From NCBI RefSeq assembly GCF_000315915.1, contig NC_020194.1, positions 1 through 64,000 of the forward strand: a stretch of 64,000 nucleotides of DNA. The letters run 5' to 3'. Positions 42,058 to 53,268 of this stretch are shown in pieces. The notes beneath the pieces are model-generated. The model was not told the DNA's origin and searched no databases. It was given only the letters and a program-made list of their open reading frames with translations. This stretch comes from Henningerozyma blattae CBS 6284. Its lineage: Eukaryota > Ascomycota > Saccharomycetes > Saccharomycetales > Saccharomycetaceae. Made by a program: the position numbers and the translations under genes. Numbering within the stretch: position 1 is the first letter of the stretch; each line of letters begins with the position of its first letter.

Positions 42058-44457
42058 ATGAGCCCAACTGAGTCAGAGTCCAAATACAAGATTGGGAAGC
42101 TTAAAAGAACAGCCTCAGTAATAAGAAATGAAAAGACAGGATTAAGCTACATAACTTTAATGAAAAGACCAGAACAAAAGATATATGGTTGTACTAGATT
42201 TAATGGACATTATAGGGAAGAAAAAAAGCTTGGGCAAGGTACTTTTGGGGAAGTTTATAAGGGTGTACATCTAGAAACTCAAAAACAGGTTGCCATAAAG
42301 AGAATATTGGTTAATTTAGAAAAAGATTTATTCCCTATAACAGCTCAGCGTGAAATAACAATTCTTAGAAGATTAGATCATAAGAATATTATTAAGTTAA
42401 TTGAAATGATTTACGATTTTCCACCATCAAATAATAATGGCAATTCTAATAACAACTCTTATAATTCTAAAAATCAAATAAATCTTCCGAAGTCATTTTA
42501 TATGATTTTACCTTACATGGTTGCAGATCTATCAGGGGTGCTACACAATCCAAGAATATCTTTAAAAATATGTGATATAAAAAATATGATGCTACAATTA
42601 TTAGAGGGCATGAATTATATTCACTGTATGAAATATATGCATAGAGATATTAAAGCTGCAAATATTTTAATTGACCATACTGGTATATTGAAAATTGCAG
42701 ACTTTGGTTTATCAAGAGTTTATTATGGTTCTCCACCAAATTTAAAATACCCAGGTGGAGCTGGCTCTGGTGCTAAATACACGTCTGTGGTTGTAACAAG
42801 GTGGTACAGAGCACCAGAATTAGTTTTGGGTGATAAATATTATACCACGGCTGTAGATATGTGGGGCGTTGGATGCGTGTTTGCTGAATTCTTTGAGAAA
42901 AAACCTATTCTGCAAGGGAAGACTGATGTTGATCAAGGACATGTAATATTTAAATTAGTAGGTACTCCAACTAAGGACGAGTGGCCTTTAGCTAAATACC
43001 TGCCAGGCGCAGAGTTAACAAGGACTAATTATCCTGGAACTATTAAAGATAGATTTGGTAAATATTTATCCGATGCAGGGCTCGATTTTTTAAAACAGTT
43101 ATTAAGACTAGATCCGTATAAAAGACTAACAGCTATGTCGGCTGTAAATCACAAGTTTTTCCAAGAAGCTCCATTGCCTAGCTCTAAATTATCCTTACCC
43201 TGTGAAGAAAGTCATGAAGCTGATATCAAAAGATACAAAGAAGAACTACATCAAGAAATGTCCCAAAGAGCACCAACTGCTCCAGAAGGGCACATTACTG
43301 AAACAGAAAATAATAATATTTCTAAGATACAGTCAACAACTCCAGCTACTAAAACTAATAATATTCTAAAAGATACAACTCTTCCAAGAGGCCCTGGTTC
43401 TAAATTAACTCCTTCAAACCAAATTCCAACTGATTATAAGAATAGTGGACCCAATCCCTCTCCATTAGCACAATCAGGAAATCATTTACTAACACAGCCT
43501 GCAGAAACGCATCATCATAGATATAATTCTAATAACCCAAATAGAGCTCACAATAATCGTCCACAACCTACTAACTACTATAATAAGAATTACAATAAGA
43601 ATAGTCCATATATGAATAATTATATTAATAACAATTATATCAGTGGCTATAATACCGGTGAAATGACTAACAGTAATTATAATAATGCATCTTTAGTTGG
43701 TAATAGAGAACGTTATGGTGGTCAACCTGGCTCTAGGTATTCTAATAAAGAAAGTACTACACACTATAATTCTACACGTTATAATAGCAATAATAGCGGT
43801 ACCAATAAGACCAATGATTTTAATAATGCTGCAAGGAAGCACAATACCACTCCGCAGAATATGAATAGCAAGAGAAGAAATTCAATAGAAAATACCTCTG
43901 TAATGAATCGCAATCATAGAAATCCATCAAAACTTACCTTGGGTAAGCATACTATTGGTGATGCAACAAGGTATAACCAAAATATCCGTTACGACTCACC
44001 AGAATTTAATCAGAGTCACAACCCCAAATCAAATACTGAAACTCTAGAATTTAGCACTAATGTATCTAAACAGCACAATAATAGCTCAAGGTACTATAGT
44101 ACTTCTCAAGATAACTCTTCGAGATACCACTCTCATAATGAATCACAAGTAAGTGGTAATTCTAAAGCCTCTCGTTATAATACAAAATCTAATGATAAAC
44201 CTTTGGTCATCAATACTTCATCGGCTACAAATTCTGTGGATTTAAATAGCAGTAATAATCATCATACTAATCATTATAATAGCACTACTGCTCCTAGCAC
44301 AAAATACACTAAAAGGGCGGATGGGCAAGTATCTTCAACGAATAAATTGCATAGAGATAGAAGAAGCGAAAACTCACCTAGAAGCGCTCAAAATGGTGTC
44401 CATGACTACGATGATCAAGATAATATAAGGGATAACAACCTAGCTGATTTTTATTAA
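42058..44457 (+). CDS. SGV1: Cyclin-dependent kinase Bur1 (Sgv1), Cdk9 type
   Basis: A 799-residue kinase of the Bur1-Bur2 complex, which phosphorylates the RNA polymerase II CTD linker, Spt5 and Rad6 during elongation. Seen: Gly-rich loop LGQGTFGEV at 58-66, catalytic lysine in VAIKR at about 81, HRD at about 195-197, DFG near 216, T-loop [10 protein letters not shown] with the activating Thr at about 247. A short Asn/Ser insert ([12 protein letters not shown]) lies in the N-lobe near residue 130. The last 400 residues are Asn/Ser/Tyr-rich and disordered, longer than in S. cerevisiae Bur1 (657 residues). A fixed neighbour of ORC4, as in S. cerevisiae. Confidence 0.95.
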   Translation: MSPTESESKYKIGKLKRTASVIRNEKTGLSYITLMKRPEQKIYGCTRFNGHYREEKKLGQGTFGEVYKGVHLETQKQVAIKRILVNLEKDLFPITAQREITILRRLDHKNIIKLIEMIYDFPPSNNNGNSNNNSYNSKNQINLPKSFYMILPYMVADLSGVLHNPRISLKICDIKNMMLQLLEGMNYIHCMKYMHRDIKAANILIDHTGILKIADFGLSRVYYGSPPNLKYPGGAGSGAKYTSVVVTRWYRAPELVLGDKYYTTAVDMWGVGCVFAEFFEKKPILQGKTDVDQGHVIFKLVGTPTKDEWPLAKYLPGAELTRTNYPGTIKDRFGKYLSDAGLDFLKQLLRLDPYKRLTAMSAVNHKFFQEAPLPSSKLSLPCEESHEADIKRYKEELHQEMSQRAPTAPEGHITETENNNISKIQSTTPATKTNNILKDTTLPRGPGSKLTPSNQIPTDYKNSGPNPSPLAQSGNHLLTQPAETHHHRYNSNNPNRAHNNRPQPTNYYNKNYNKNSPYMNNYINNNYISGYNTGEMTNSNYNNASLVGNRERYGGQPGSRYSNKESTTHYNSTRYNSNNSGTNKTNDFNNAARKHNTTPQNMNSKRRNSIENTSVMNRNHRNPSKLTLGKHTIGDATRYNQNIRYDSPEFNQSHNPKSNTETLEFSTNVSKQHNNSSRYYSTSQDNSSRYHSHNESQVSGNSKASRYNTKSNDKPLVINTSSATNSVDLNSSNNHHTNHYNSTTAPSTKYTKRADGQVSSTNKLHRDRRSENSPRSAQNGVHDYDDQDNIRDNNLADFY

Positions 44458-44616
44458 TCTCATTAATTTCCTTAATGTAGCATATAATCCATATTATTAC
44501 AATGCATATTTAATATCTTATTTAGATTTTTTATTTTCTTCAATGTAATTGAATATTGTGATATTATAGAAGAATATAGTCTATTTTTGCCTATATTCCA
44601 AAAAAAGCGCGCCGCA

Positions 44617-44623
44617 TGTTTCA
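44617..44623 (-). promoter_or_regulatory. Pheromone response element (TGAAACA)
   Basis: TGTTTCA, the reverse complement of the Ste12-binding PRE TGAAACA, is about 380 bp upstream of SST2. One-mismatch copies lie at 44686-44692 (TGATACA) and in the triplet at 44881-44901. SST2 is pheromone-induced in S. cerevisiae, so the context supports function. Confidence 0.5.
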
Positions 44624-44880
44624 TGTTAAAGGTTTTTAAAACACGATCTACTGTTGAGGTTAAAAAAACAGATGCGAAAAGACGATGATACATCAAACAG
44701 TACATTTTTTCCCCATTACAACAGGAACTTGTTCCAATTTCTTCAATTGCTAATGGCTTCGTTGTTACCATATACATATTTACTTATGCATATGATTTCA
44801 TATATATATGCATATGACAACCTCCAAAATAATTATCATTATTGATAAGCTTAACAAAGGACTATTTCAGTTTTTTTTCA

Positions 44881-44901
44881 TATTTCATATTTCATATTTC
44901 A
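44881..44901 (-). repeat. Three tandem 7-bp units TATTTCA (TGAAATA on the other strand)
   Basis: Three perfect head-to-tail copies lie about 100-120 bp upstream of the SST2 start. Each is one base from the PRE consensus TGAAACA, so the array may be a weak clustered Ste12 platform or only a short microsatellite. Confidence 0.6.
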
Positions 44902-45002
44902 TCTGATAGTCTAATTGCTATAGATTACCTTACTTGTAAAATAGTTAGAGAATAACCTTTAAGTTTCCCTTAATAAATTTATTTCGATATTCCCTTATTT
45001 GA

Positions 45003-47126
45003 ATGAATACAAAAGCTTCAAATGGTACGTTGCATGAGTTATCATCAAAGAGTTTTAACCGCTCATCTAATGGGCTAATTTTTGCAGAAGATATCAAAAC
45101 GGTGTATTCTTTATTATTGATTTGTCTAGATCTGAAAGATACAACTCAAGAATCTAAGAAGTTGTTTGGGGGGTTCTCTAAAACTTATCCTTATTCATTC
45201 AGCCTAGCCCAGGCATTCGAGAAAATGAATAAATTGGAACTAAAAGTAGATATGAACACTACATGTATCAGTGTCTCTTACTCAATTAAGCCAGAATTAG
45301 CTCATTATCTTCTCAAGATATTTATGTCTGCCAAACTTTTGCATACGCCTGCAGATCGGACAAGAAGTGAGCCAAAAGATAAAGTTCTTTTACAACCTAC
45401 AGCCAAAGGTGTCTGTATTCTACAAAAGTATGTTAGAGACGTTGGATTAAAGAAAATCCCGTCTATACTAAAATCCGAATTTAATTCTACAAAACTATTT
45501 ATTTTTGAAAGAAACTCGGTTTCAGATGCAATAGTTCATAGTGAATACTTAATTAATATTTTATTTGCAAGAATAATGGGACCTGAGCCACATATTTGGT
45601 CTCCGAATGTTGTGAATGAAAAACTACCTACTTTAGCAGAGTTATTAGAATACACAAATGATAAATTCACCTTTGAAAATATAGTTTTTAAGGGTGATTC
45701 TCATTTTGAAGATTCTTTAATGCCTCTAGAATTAGAGAAATCTTGGATTGAAGAAATACCAGATTCTTTATTAAATAATGAATCACGAATCTCTCCATTT
45801 GCACATCGCTTTTTTACTAACCCTGACTCAGATGCTCATATTCAATATTATATTTCTTATAATGGTGTGAGAATATGCCATTTGAAAGTTTTTGAGTATG
45901 ATACAAAATCTACGACTGTAGAATATTCGTTTACCTCTAAAGCTCTCTGGCAATGGTTAATGGATTGTACAGATATCATTTACCCGAAAGAAGCGGCATC
46001 TATAGTCACCATGTTTTTGGAACAATGTTTAATTGTTCCTATTCGAAACAACATAAATGAACAAAAACGATTTACAATTAGTCGCTCACAGTATTGTACT
46101 TTTTCAAGAAAAGGATTAGAGCTTATTCAATGGAAAAATAAAGTAAATATAAAAAATATTTCAGAAAATACAATATTATCACAATCTGAGGTTAACTACT
46201 CTCGAACTAATTCATCAGATAGCAGCAGTTGCAGTTCTGTTAAGCTTTCTGATGATAACACTTCCTTTAATCTATTAATGGATAAAACAGCCGTTCCTAA
46301 TAAAGAAAAATTTGACAAAAACCCATCCCTAAAAAGTATACTAAAAGATCCAGGAATGCGATATTTGTTTAGAAGACATTTAACTAATGAATTTTGTGTG
46401 GAAAATTTAGATGCCTATATTGAAATTCGAAAATTTTTAAAACAAATGGCTCTATTGAAGAAGATTATTGATTCCAAAAATAATAAATTGAAAAGAAAAG
46501 TTGGAAGAGGTGGTCAATCAGGTAATAATATTATTACCACTATTGAATCTGCATTAGGTAAGCAAGCAAATCAATGCTTAGAGATGGGGTACCATCTGTA
46601 CTCATTGTTCATCATGATTGGTGCGCCTTACCAAATTAACATCGGTCACACTTTAAGAGAATCTATTACTTGTATATTATTGCATCCAAAATCTCCACTC
46701 TCTGCAACACTTTCTAATGACATGAGTAATTTATACATTTTCAAATCTATTGATGCTGACTTAAAAAAAACAATAAATTCAGTAGATATTACTGAACCAC
46801 CAAAAGAAAAAACAATATTGTCACCTAACAAATTCAATAAACAATTTTGTCCTAAAAGAGATGTAAGGCCTAAACCGCTTAACTTAAGTGATGAAGATAA
46901 CACCATTGATCTAGCTTCATCAACAAATCGTAGCATTCATATAAAGACGGAAAATAATAATTTATCAAATACTCTAATGATATTAAAGAGGCTATATCCA
47001 TTGTTAGACTCTGTTGGTAAATATACTTATCATTTGATGAAAATTGATTCATTACAAAAATTTATAGATTCCGACATTTATAAAGAAGCCTCAAATCTAA
47101 GAAATGACTACACTTGCATACATTAA
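45003..47126 (+). CDS. SST2: RGS protein Sst2, GTPase activator for the pheromone G-alpha
   Basis: A 707-residue regulator that desensitises mating cells by speeding GTP hydrolysis on Gpa1 and binds the receptor tail through its DEP domains; S. cerevisiae Sst2 is 698 residues. The N-terminal half holds DEP-type regions, the second recognisable around residues 305-350 (ALWQWLMDCTDIIYPKEAAS). The RGS domain runs from about 435 to the C-terminus: SLKSILKDPGMRYLFRRHL, then EFCVENLDAYIEIRKF. Like the S. cerevisiae protein it is split by long polar inserts. FMP27 and SST2 share a YLR segment in S. cerevisiae. Confidence 0.95.
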   Translation: MNTKASNGTLHELSSKSFNRSSNGLIFAEDIKTVYSLLLICLDLKDTTQESKKLFGGFSKTYPYSFSLAQAFEKMNKLELKVDMNTTCISVSYSIKPELAHYLLKIFMSAKLLHTPADRTRSEPKDKVLLQPTAKGVCILQKYVRDVGLKKIPSILKSEFNSTKLFIFERNSVSDAIVHSEYLINILFARIMGPEPHIWSPNVVNEKLPTLAELLEYTNDKFTFENIVFKGDSHFEDSLMPLELEKSWIEEIPDSLLNNESRISPFAHRFFTNPDSDAHIQYYISYNGVRICHLKVFEYDTKSTTVEYSFTSKALWQWLMDCTDIIYPKEAASIVTMFLEQCLIVPIRNNINEQKRFTISRSQYCTFSRKGLELIQWKNKVNIKNISENTILSQSEVNYSRTNSSDSSSCSSVKLSDDNTSFNLLMDKTAVPNKEKFDKNPSLKSILKDPGMRYLFRRHLTNEFCVENLDAYIEIRKFLKQMALLKKIIDSKNNKLKRKVGRGGQSGNNIITTIESALGKQANQCLEMGYHLYSLFIMIGAPYQINIGHTLRESITCILLHPKSPLSATLSNDMSNLYIFKSIDADLKKTINSVDITEPPKEKTILSPNKFNKQFCPKRDVRPKPLNLSDEDNTIDLASSTNRSIHIKTENNNLSNTLMILKRLYPLLDSVGKYTYHLMKIDSLQKFIDSDIYKEASNLRNDYTCIH

Positions 47127-47474
47127 ATGATGTTTTCATGAAATGCTGATTTTTTTTTTTTATTTTTCTTATTACGAATATATAAATATATTTATTTACT
47201 ATTCTAGTTACATAGAAAAAAAATTGTAATACAATAAAATATTGTCTATTATGCATCCCAGTAATCTGGTCATCCGGCTTTGCTGAGTGTTTTATCAGCA
47301 ATACAAATATTTCACAATATTGCTTCAAAAAAAATTGCTTATTCACGTTTTTTTAAAAGATTTATGTAGTATAGTATTATATGCTTATTATAATGTTAAT
47401 TATATTAGATTAAGGGTAAAGAGCTTAATTAGTTAACAAACTTTTCAACAGCCGATTGGTGAAGCTTACTAAAG
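47127..47474. other. Convergent SST2-GCD11 intergenic region
   Basis: 3' flanks of two converging genes with T-tracts. It is the junction between the YPR/YLR-type and YER/YJR-type gene orders. No gene is seen. Confidence 0.6.
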
Positions 47475-49067
47475 TTAGACAGAGACAGGTTCCAAAGTGG
47501 TACCTTTCTTAATAGTAGCCCAACCAATTAAACGCCAATGTTTTTCAATACGTCTTGATAAAGCAATCTTTTCATTAACTTCAGTACAAGCTGGTGAAGT
47601 TAATTGTAATCTGGCCATATCAGCTTTAACAGCAACAACACGAGCACCAGTAGCAGTAGAACCGATATTAACCATTAAGACTTCGCCTACTTCCAATTTT
47701 CTAACCTTAGCCTGTTTATGGCCATCAGTCTTAACACCTAATAAACGACGCAATAAGAAGTAGTTAATTTCAATATCTGTGAAGATACTTGGTAAATGGC
47801 CTTTAGCACCAACAACTTGACCAACTAAACGATCAGCTCTACATAGAGTTGGATCTACTTTAGTACCAACACCAATCAAACCACCTGGAACAGCAAATTT
47901 CAAATCATTTTGTTCAGCAAATAAGGAAACAACATTTGAGAAAATTGGCTTACATTGGATTTTACCTTTGTCATCTTTTGTAACAATTCCAGGTCTAATT
48001 TCAATTTCGTCACCTAGTTTAAAAACACCGTTCAAAATAGAACCACCAGCAACACCACCCTTCAAATCATCAATTTCAGTACCAGGTTTGTTAACATCAA
48101 ATGAACGGATAACAATTAAATGTGGGGAAACCATAAAATCTCTTGGAGGTACAGGAATAGTTTTCACTATAAATTCATTAACAGCATCGATGTTATATTT
48201 CAATTGAGCAGAAATTGGGATAATTGGAGCACCGTCGGCAATAGTACCTTTAATAAATTGTAAAATAGATTTTTCATGTTCTAAAGCACTTTCTTCACGC
48301 ATTAAATCGACTTTGTTTTGTAAAATAATGACATGTTTCAATTTCATAATTTCAATGGCTGCTAAATGTTCAGAAGTTTGTGGTTGCGGACAAGATTCGT
48401 TACCAGCAATTAACAGTAGTGCAGCATCCATAACTGCAGCACCAGACAACATAGTACTCATTAAAATATCGTGACCTGGACAATCAACAAAAGAAACATG
48501 ACGAACTAATTTATAACGGCCTGGGCAACCTGGTCTTTGACATTTAGGGTTAATTTCAGTGTCTGATTTGAATGATCTATAACAGTCTGGTTCTGGACAA
48601 GATGGATCTTGACATTTATAGATCTTTGCGTTAGCATAACCCAGTTTAATAGTAATATTACGTTCTAATTCATCTTTGAAACGAACGGTTTGAACACCAG
48701 AGATAGCTCTGACAACAGTGGATTTACCGTGGGCGACATGACCAATGGTACCAATGTTGATGGTAGCTTGTCTATTGATAATTTCAGCAGACAAAGGATT
48801 TAGCTTACTAAAATCAGGGTTAGTTGGTTGTTCTGGTAAACCACCACCTTCTTCGAATTCTCTCTTTCTTCTTTCAGCTTCAGATTCTTCATCCAAACCA
48901 GCAAATGCAACCTTTTTCTTTGGTTTGGAATCATCTAATTGTTGTTCATTGGCACCAGCATCTTCTTGAATAATTTCTTCAGTTTCTTGAACATATTGAT
49001 CATCTTCTTCTGGCTCTAAATTACCATTAATAATGATGGAAGGCTCTCTATCTTGTAAATCAGTCAT
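47475..49067 (-). CDS. GCD11: Translation initiation factor eIF2 gamma
   Basis: A 530-residue GTPase subunit of eIF2, which delivers initiator Met-tRNA to the 40S ribosome; S. cerevisiae Gcd11 is 527. Seen: an acidic N-terminal extension of about 90 residues, G1 motif GHVAHGKST at 109-117, the four-Cys knuckle region (Cys157, 162, 176, 181), G3 DCPGH at 195-199 and G4 NKVD at 251-254. Beta-barrel domains II and III follow, with VGGSILNG-like and [21 protein letters not shown] motifs. All GTP-binding residues are intact. Confidence 0.99.
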   Translation of the reverse strand: MTDLQDREPSIIINGNLEPEEDDQYVQETEEIIQEDAGANEQQLDDSKPKKKVAFAGLDEESEAERRKREFEEGGGLPEQPTNPDFSKLNPLSAEIINRQATINIGTIGHVAHGKSTVVRAISGVQTVRFKDELERNITIKLGYANAKIYKCQDPSCPEPDCYRSFKSDTEINPKCQRPGCPGRYKLVRHVSFVDCPGHDILMSTMLSGAAVMDAALLLIAGNESCPQPQTSEHLAAIEIMKLKHVIILQNKVDLMREESALEHEKSILQFIKGTIADGAPIIPISAQLKYNIDAVNEFIVKTIPVPPRDFMVSPHLIVIRSFDVNKPGTEIDDLKGGVAGGSILNGVFKLGDEIEIRPGIVTKDDKGKIQCKPIFSNVVSLFAEQNDLKFAVPGGLIGVGTKVDPTLCRADRLVGQVVGAKGHLPSIFTDIEINYFLLRRLLGVKTDGHKQAKVRKLEVGEVLMVNIGSTATGARVVAVKADMARLQLTSPACTEVNEKIALSRRIEKHWRLIGWATIKKGTTLEPVSV

Positions 49068-50046
49068 TCTTAACCAACAAACTTAACCTATTGATCTTAG
49101 TTTAGTTCTAATCAAAATTCTAGTGTAGTGAAAAACTAGAATGATAACTTATGCTTAAACCTTTCTGTTTACATAAACCTTTAAAAAAGTAAATTTATAA
49201 ATATATACTTGATATATTTTTTTTCACTAAATTTCAGTATTTTTTTTTCACTTTCTAATCTCATCTTAGAAATTGGCAATTTGATTTTTCCGGGAAAAAA
49301 GCTATTGTTACCCGGCGACAAATTACCTCTGAAAAAATAATTTGTGTCATCTCTTATTACAATTCTTGGAATATGATTATAATATTCAAGATACGTTCTT
49401 TGATTCAGTTATCTAGTAATACCTGTGTTTAAATTATAAAAAAGTCTAACAAAATTTTTTTGTTATTTTTACCCGTATATATTCTGATTTTTCCAAAGGC
49501 TAAATAACTGAGTTTAAACCACCTTCATGTACCTCATCTGGTTAGCATAGAACGAAATAAAAAAGAGACATTCTTTATGCAGACATTATCAAAAATTCAA
49601 ATTTGTTCTTTTTTGCTAACCGTATTTCTATCCACTAATTTTTCTCTCCGTAGACCCAGAACATCTGCCACAATTAGATCAATTCCAAATAACTCTCTTG
49701 GTGGCTTATTATATATGATTTAAGTGTCAAATAAGAATTGTAGCACTGTAATTGTCAAATAAGAATCGAAATAGCATAAGCTGCATCCATTTTAAAACTG
49801 TCAGTATTCTTCCTTTTTAGTACGGTGTTAGTCATACTCTATTCCTGTCCAAAACTGTTCAAAAAATGCCGTATTGAAAAAGCAACGAGCCAGTCCAAGA
49901 ATTAATCAGTAAACACCATATAAAGAGAAGTTGCAAGTTAAACTACCCCTCCATAAAATGTAAGCGTATATAAACGCCTTTATCGTGGTCACGTTATATC
50001 CAAGAGCAATATAAAGATTGTAAAGATATATTCAACAAAAAACTAA
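49068..50046. other. Divergent promoter region GCD11 / MFS transporter
   Basis: Nearly 1 kb without a supported gene. Two Reb1-type TTACCCG sites (49308-49314 and 49469-49475) lie about 240 and 400 bp upstream of GCD11. T-tracts near 49217-49260 suit a strong constitutive promoter. Confidence 0.6.
49308..49314 (+). promoter_or_regulatory. Reb1-type site TTACCCG upstream of GCD11
   Basis: TTACCCGG is an exact Reb1 core, with a second TTACCCG at 49469-49475. Paired with nearby T-tracts, this is a common design for translation-factor promoters in this family. Binding is inferred. Confidence 0.5.
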
Positions 50047-51438
50047 ATGAAGATTACAAGAGAGGCCAAAGAAGCCTCAAAGGATATCAAATTATTATGG
50101 GCATCTGTCTTTCTAAGACTTTTATCCTATGGGTTGACAAGCCAAGTACTTACATTATTCTTGGATGAAATTCACTTATCTGAGGATAAGATGGGTTTAT
50201 TTATGTCTCTTACTCTTATCGGAGACGTCTTATGTTCATATATTTTAACATGGTATGCAGACATTTGGGGTCGAAGAAATGTGTTAATATACGGTGCTCT
50301 AATGATGACGTTTAGTGGGATTGCATTTGCATTTAGTGAAAATTTCCACGTCTTGTTATTATTTGCTATTATTGGGGTCATCTCTCCTTCAAGTAATGAA
50401 GTTGGACCTTTTAAGTCCATCGAGGAAGCTATTATTGCTCATTTAACTCCTCATAACAAGAGACCTGAAATTTATGCTATTCATGGATTTATGGGAAGTG
50501 TAGGCACTGCTCTTGGATCCTTATTGTGTGGTACAGTGGTTCATTTTTTAAATTCATCGGAGTTGGTCACAACCAAATTACAAAGCTACAAGATGATTTT
50601 CTTGATTTATGCAATGATTGGCGTTTTCAAAGTGATAATTATGATATCTTTATCTGAAGAAACGGAAAAAGATGGTAATCATGGTGATATCTACGATGAT
50701 GATAGTCATAATGATCAACAAGTAACTACAGATTCTCAAGCATCGGAGATTGAAACCATTGATACAGAGGGCACTCCATTATTAGAATCTTCTACGACTT
50801 CCATTAATAAGAATCAATCATCTATACCTACTGCAGGAAGTTTATCACCAGAAACTAAATCAGTTTTGTATAGATTATTAGTAATATTCATGGTTGATTC
50901 ATTGGGGTCTGGTTTTATGCCTGATAGTTGGATGGTTTATTACTATGCTAAAATCTTTCTGATGAGTTCATTCGGACTTGGTGTTTTGTTTGCTGTCGCA
51001 CAGGTTATTATGGCATCGACTACAATTCCATCATCTTGGGTGGCTAGGTATTTCGGTCCTGTTAAAGGGACTATAAGTGTTCAAGCTCCAAGTGCTATCT
51101 TTATGATAATTATTCCATTTGTTGAAAGTCATTTATCTTTATCAATCACTATGTTATTATTACATTTTGCAACAACATCAATGGACGTCACATCAAGACA
51201 AATTTTATTGACGAATATTGTTAAACCAAGAGATTTAACTCGTGTAATGGGTATTGTCAATATTGGTAAGATATTTGCAAGGTGTGTTGGGCCTTTATTC
51301 ACTGGTATTTTAGCTTCTAAGGGCTATTTATGGTTATGTTATATTATTGATGGTTCGTTTGTTCTTGTTGCAGATTTATTACTATCCATTTGGTTTTTAG
51401 ATGTTGATGCCAAGATTATCCGTCAATTTAATTCCTAA
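50047..51438 (+). CDS. MFS transporter of the YJR124C type
   Basis: A 463-residue membrane protein with about 12 hydrophobic segments, split by an acidic Ser/Thr-rich central loop (about residues 205-275). The MFS loop 2-3 signature appears as YADIWGRRN. Conserved stretches include SPSSNEVGPFKSIEEA and MDVTSRQILLTNIV. The substrate is unknown in S. cerevisiae too (YJR124C, about 448 residues). The assignment rests on its place beside RPS5 (YJR123W), with the same convergent arrangement. Confidence 0.85.
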   Translation: MKITREAKEASKDIKLLWASVFLRLLSYGLTSQVLTLFLDEIHLSEDKMGLFMSLTLIGDVLCSYILTWYADIWGRRNVLIYGALMMTFSGIAFAFSENFHVLLLFAIIGVISPSSNEVGPFKSIEEAIIAHLTPHNKRPEIYAIHGFMGSVGTALGSLLCGTVVHFLNSSELVTTKLQSYKMIFLIYAMIGVFKVIIMISLSEETEKDGNHGDIYDDDSHNDQQVTTDSQASEIETIDTEGTPLLESSTTSINKNQSSIPTAGSLSPETKSVLYRLLVIFMVDSLGSGFMPDSWMVYYYAKIFLMSSFGLGVLFAVAQVIMASTTIPSSWVARYFGPVKGTISVQAPSAIFMIIIPFVESHLSLSITMLLLHFATTSMDVTSRQILLTNIVKPRDLTRVMGIVNIGKIFARCVGPLFTGILASKGYLWLCYIIDGSFVLVADLLLSIWFLDVDAKIIRQFNS

Positions 51439-51856
51439 CCACCGTACATGGCAATTTTTTTCGTAGTTTTTTCTTTGTATTTCATTTATAGATAGATTTT
51501 CATTCTCTTAAACCTTTTTTTTGTTTTTGCCAAGATATTCATTGATTTAATTTACCCTACCATATACATATATTTAAAAAATATTATGATAAATTAGGGA
51601 TATATATGTTATTTAAAAATTATTTTATCTAAACTCCTCTACATAGTGATCTTTCTCCTTCAATTATTATATATTTATTATTAATAGGTAAAGTAAAATA
51701 ATAGATTTTTTTTATATTGTTAATTATGATTGTAGTTGTTGTTCTTAAATGAGGAAACAAATTAGTAAAACAATGTACATATAAAGTTAAGTAAGAAATA
51801 TAAGATGATAATATAGAGAGTATAATATAGTAGCCAATATTAACAAAGATACTTCC
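51439..51856. other. Convergent intergenic region MFS transporter / RPS5
   Basis: AT-rich 3' flanks of two converging genes. No gene or repeat is recognised. Confidence 0.6.
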
Positions 51857-52540
51857 TTAACGGTTAGATTTAGCAACACGTTCTAATTCATCCTTCTTCT
51901 TGATGGCGTAAGAAGTAGAAGAACCCTTGGCAGCATTAATCAATTCTTCAGCTAAAGTTTCAGCAATGGTCTTGATGTTTCTGAAAGAAGCTTCTCTGGC
52001 ACCAATGGTCAATAAAGCAATAGCTTGGTTGACTCTTCTCAATGGAGAAACATCAACGGCTTGTCTTCTGGCAGCACCACCACCACCAACTCTGGTAGTG
52101 TCTTCTCTTGGACCAGTGTTGGTGATAGCATCAACAACGACTTGTAATGGGTTTTGGTCAGTCAAGACATTGATGATTTCCATAGTGTGCTTGATGATTC
52201 TAACGGCCTTTAATTTCTTACCGTTGTTTCTACCATTCATCATTAAAGAGTTGGTCAATCTTTCAACGATTGGACATTGAGCCTTTCTGAATCTCTTGTT
52301 GGCGTATCTACCAGCAGTGTGACCAACAAAGATTGGGTTTCTGATTTGAATGTAGTCAACTAAAGAAGCATCTTTAACTTCAACATCTTCGAAAGACCAT
52401 TTGTTGAATAATTTGATTTCAGTAGAACCTCTTTGGACATCTTCTGGGATAGAAGTAGCCAAAGCAACTGGAGTGAATTCTTCAATAACTTCGAATTCTT
52501 CTTGTTCTTGAACTTCAACTGGAGCTTCGACGTCAGACAT
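51857..52540 (-). CDS. RPS5: 40S ribosomal protein S5 (uS7)
   Basis: A 227-residue protein of the small-subunit head, near the mRNA exit and E site; S. cerevisiae Rps5 is 225. An acidic N-terminal extension is followed by the uS7 fold: [20 protein letters not shown], then [20 protein letters not shown], and a C-terminus ending LERVAKSNR. Codon use is strongly biased to preferred codons, as expected for a highly expressed gene. Single exon. Neighbours on both sides match YJR124C and YJR122W. Confidence 0.99.
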   Translation of the reverse strand: MSDVEAPVEVQEQEEFEVIEEFTPVALATSIPEDVQRGSTEIKLFNKWSFEDVEVKDASLVDYIQIRNPIFVGHTAGRYANKRFRKAQCPIVERLTNSLMMNGRNNGKKLKAVRIIKHTMEIINVLTDQNPLQVVVDAITNTGPREDTTRVGGGGAARRQAVDVSPLRRVNQAIALLTIGAREASFRNIKTIAETLAEELINAAKGSSTSYAIKKKDELERVAKSNR

Positions 52541-53268
52541 TGTTATACAGTTGGCACGATACGGTTATCTTCTATATTCCAAATGACAAACAAATTTCTA
52601 TATACTAGAAATGTCCAAATTTAATGCCATTTTTTTTAAAAATCAAGTAACCATTAATAATTTTTTCGATATTGCATAACGATACAGGCATTTCTCGTGG
52701 AAAATTCCTGGCAATTGGCCCACGGCATATCACTGTCAGCTGTCCACATCCAACCTAGATTTGGTCCTGGCTCCCACTAGGCCATCCACCTCCTCCTGGG
52801 TCTTTCCAGCTCTGTCTAGACTTTGTCTCCAGTATGGTCAAATTCTGCCTAGACTCTATCCAGAATCCATTTGGTGTCCGTCTAGAATCTCACTAAGCTC
52901 AGTCTACTGTACTACTAGCTTTTCCATTGGAATGAAAAACTCCTTCTAAGCTTGCGTTTTCCAAGCTGGTTATATTCCAAAAAGTGCGTCACTTTTCCAA
53001 AGTTTGTTAGTTGGGTGGACGGATGAGCAGGGAATAAAAATAGGATATTCACAGAATTGAAGAATGCGAAAAATGAAACGGGAAATATGAAAAATTCCAA
53101 GGTTAAGGAATGATTAAGAAATGGAAAATATAGTATATACACGGAAGGCAGTTGCTATAGGAGATTAGATCTGTGAGACTCATGGGCTTGAGTCGTTCGC
53201 ACGCGATGAGTCATATATGTATGGCTGTATAGGCAGTGATGAATCATCATAGTTTTTGAATGCCGCAT
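52541..53268. other. RPS5 promoter region with a GC-richer repeat-like core
   Basis: The 728 bp between RPS5 and IBA57. The segment 52740-52920 is visibly richer in G+C and carries degenerate TCCAG...CTAGA units. I saw no clean Rap1 consensus, which would be usual for a ribosomal protein gene. No coding frame is supported. Confidence 0.6.
52755..52890. repeat. Degenerate tandem units built on TCCAG...(C/T)CTAGA
   Basis: CTAGA cores recur at about 52755, 52816, 52850 and 52882. The last three are each preceded by TCCAG and share tails such as ACTTTGTC, ACTCTATC and ATCTCAC. Units are about 32-35 bp apart and strongly diverged. Their origin and function are unknown. Confidence 0.45.

Larger units (their letters stand above)
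44458..45002. other. SST2 promoter region
   Basis: BUR1 3' flank followed by the SST2 upstream region with pheromone-response-like elements. Short frames of 60-100 codons here lack any motif. Confidence 0.6.
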
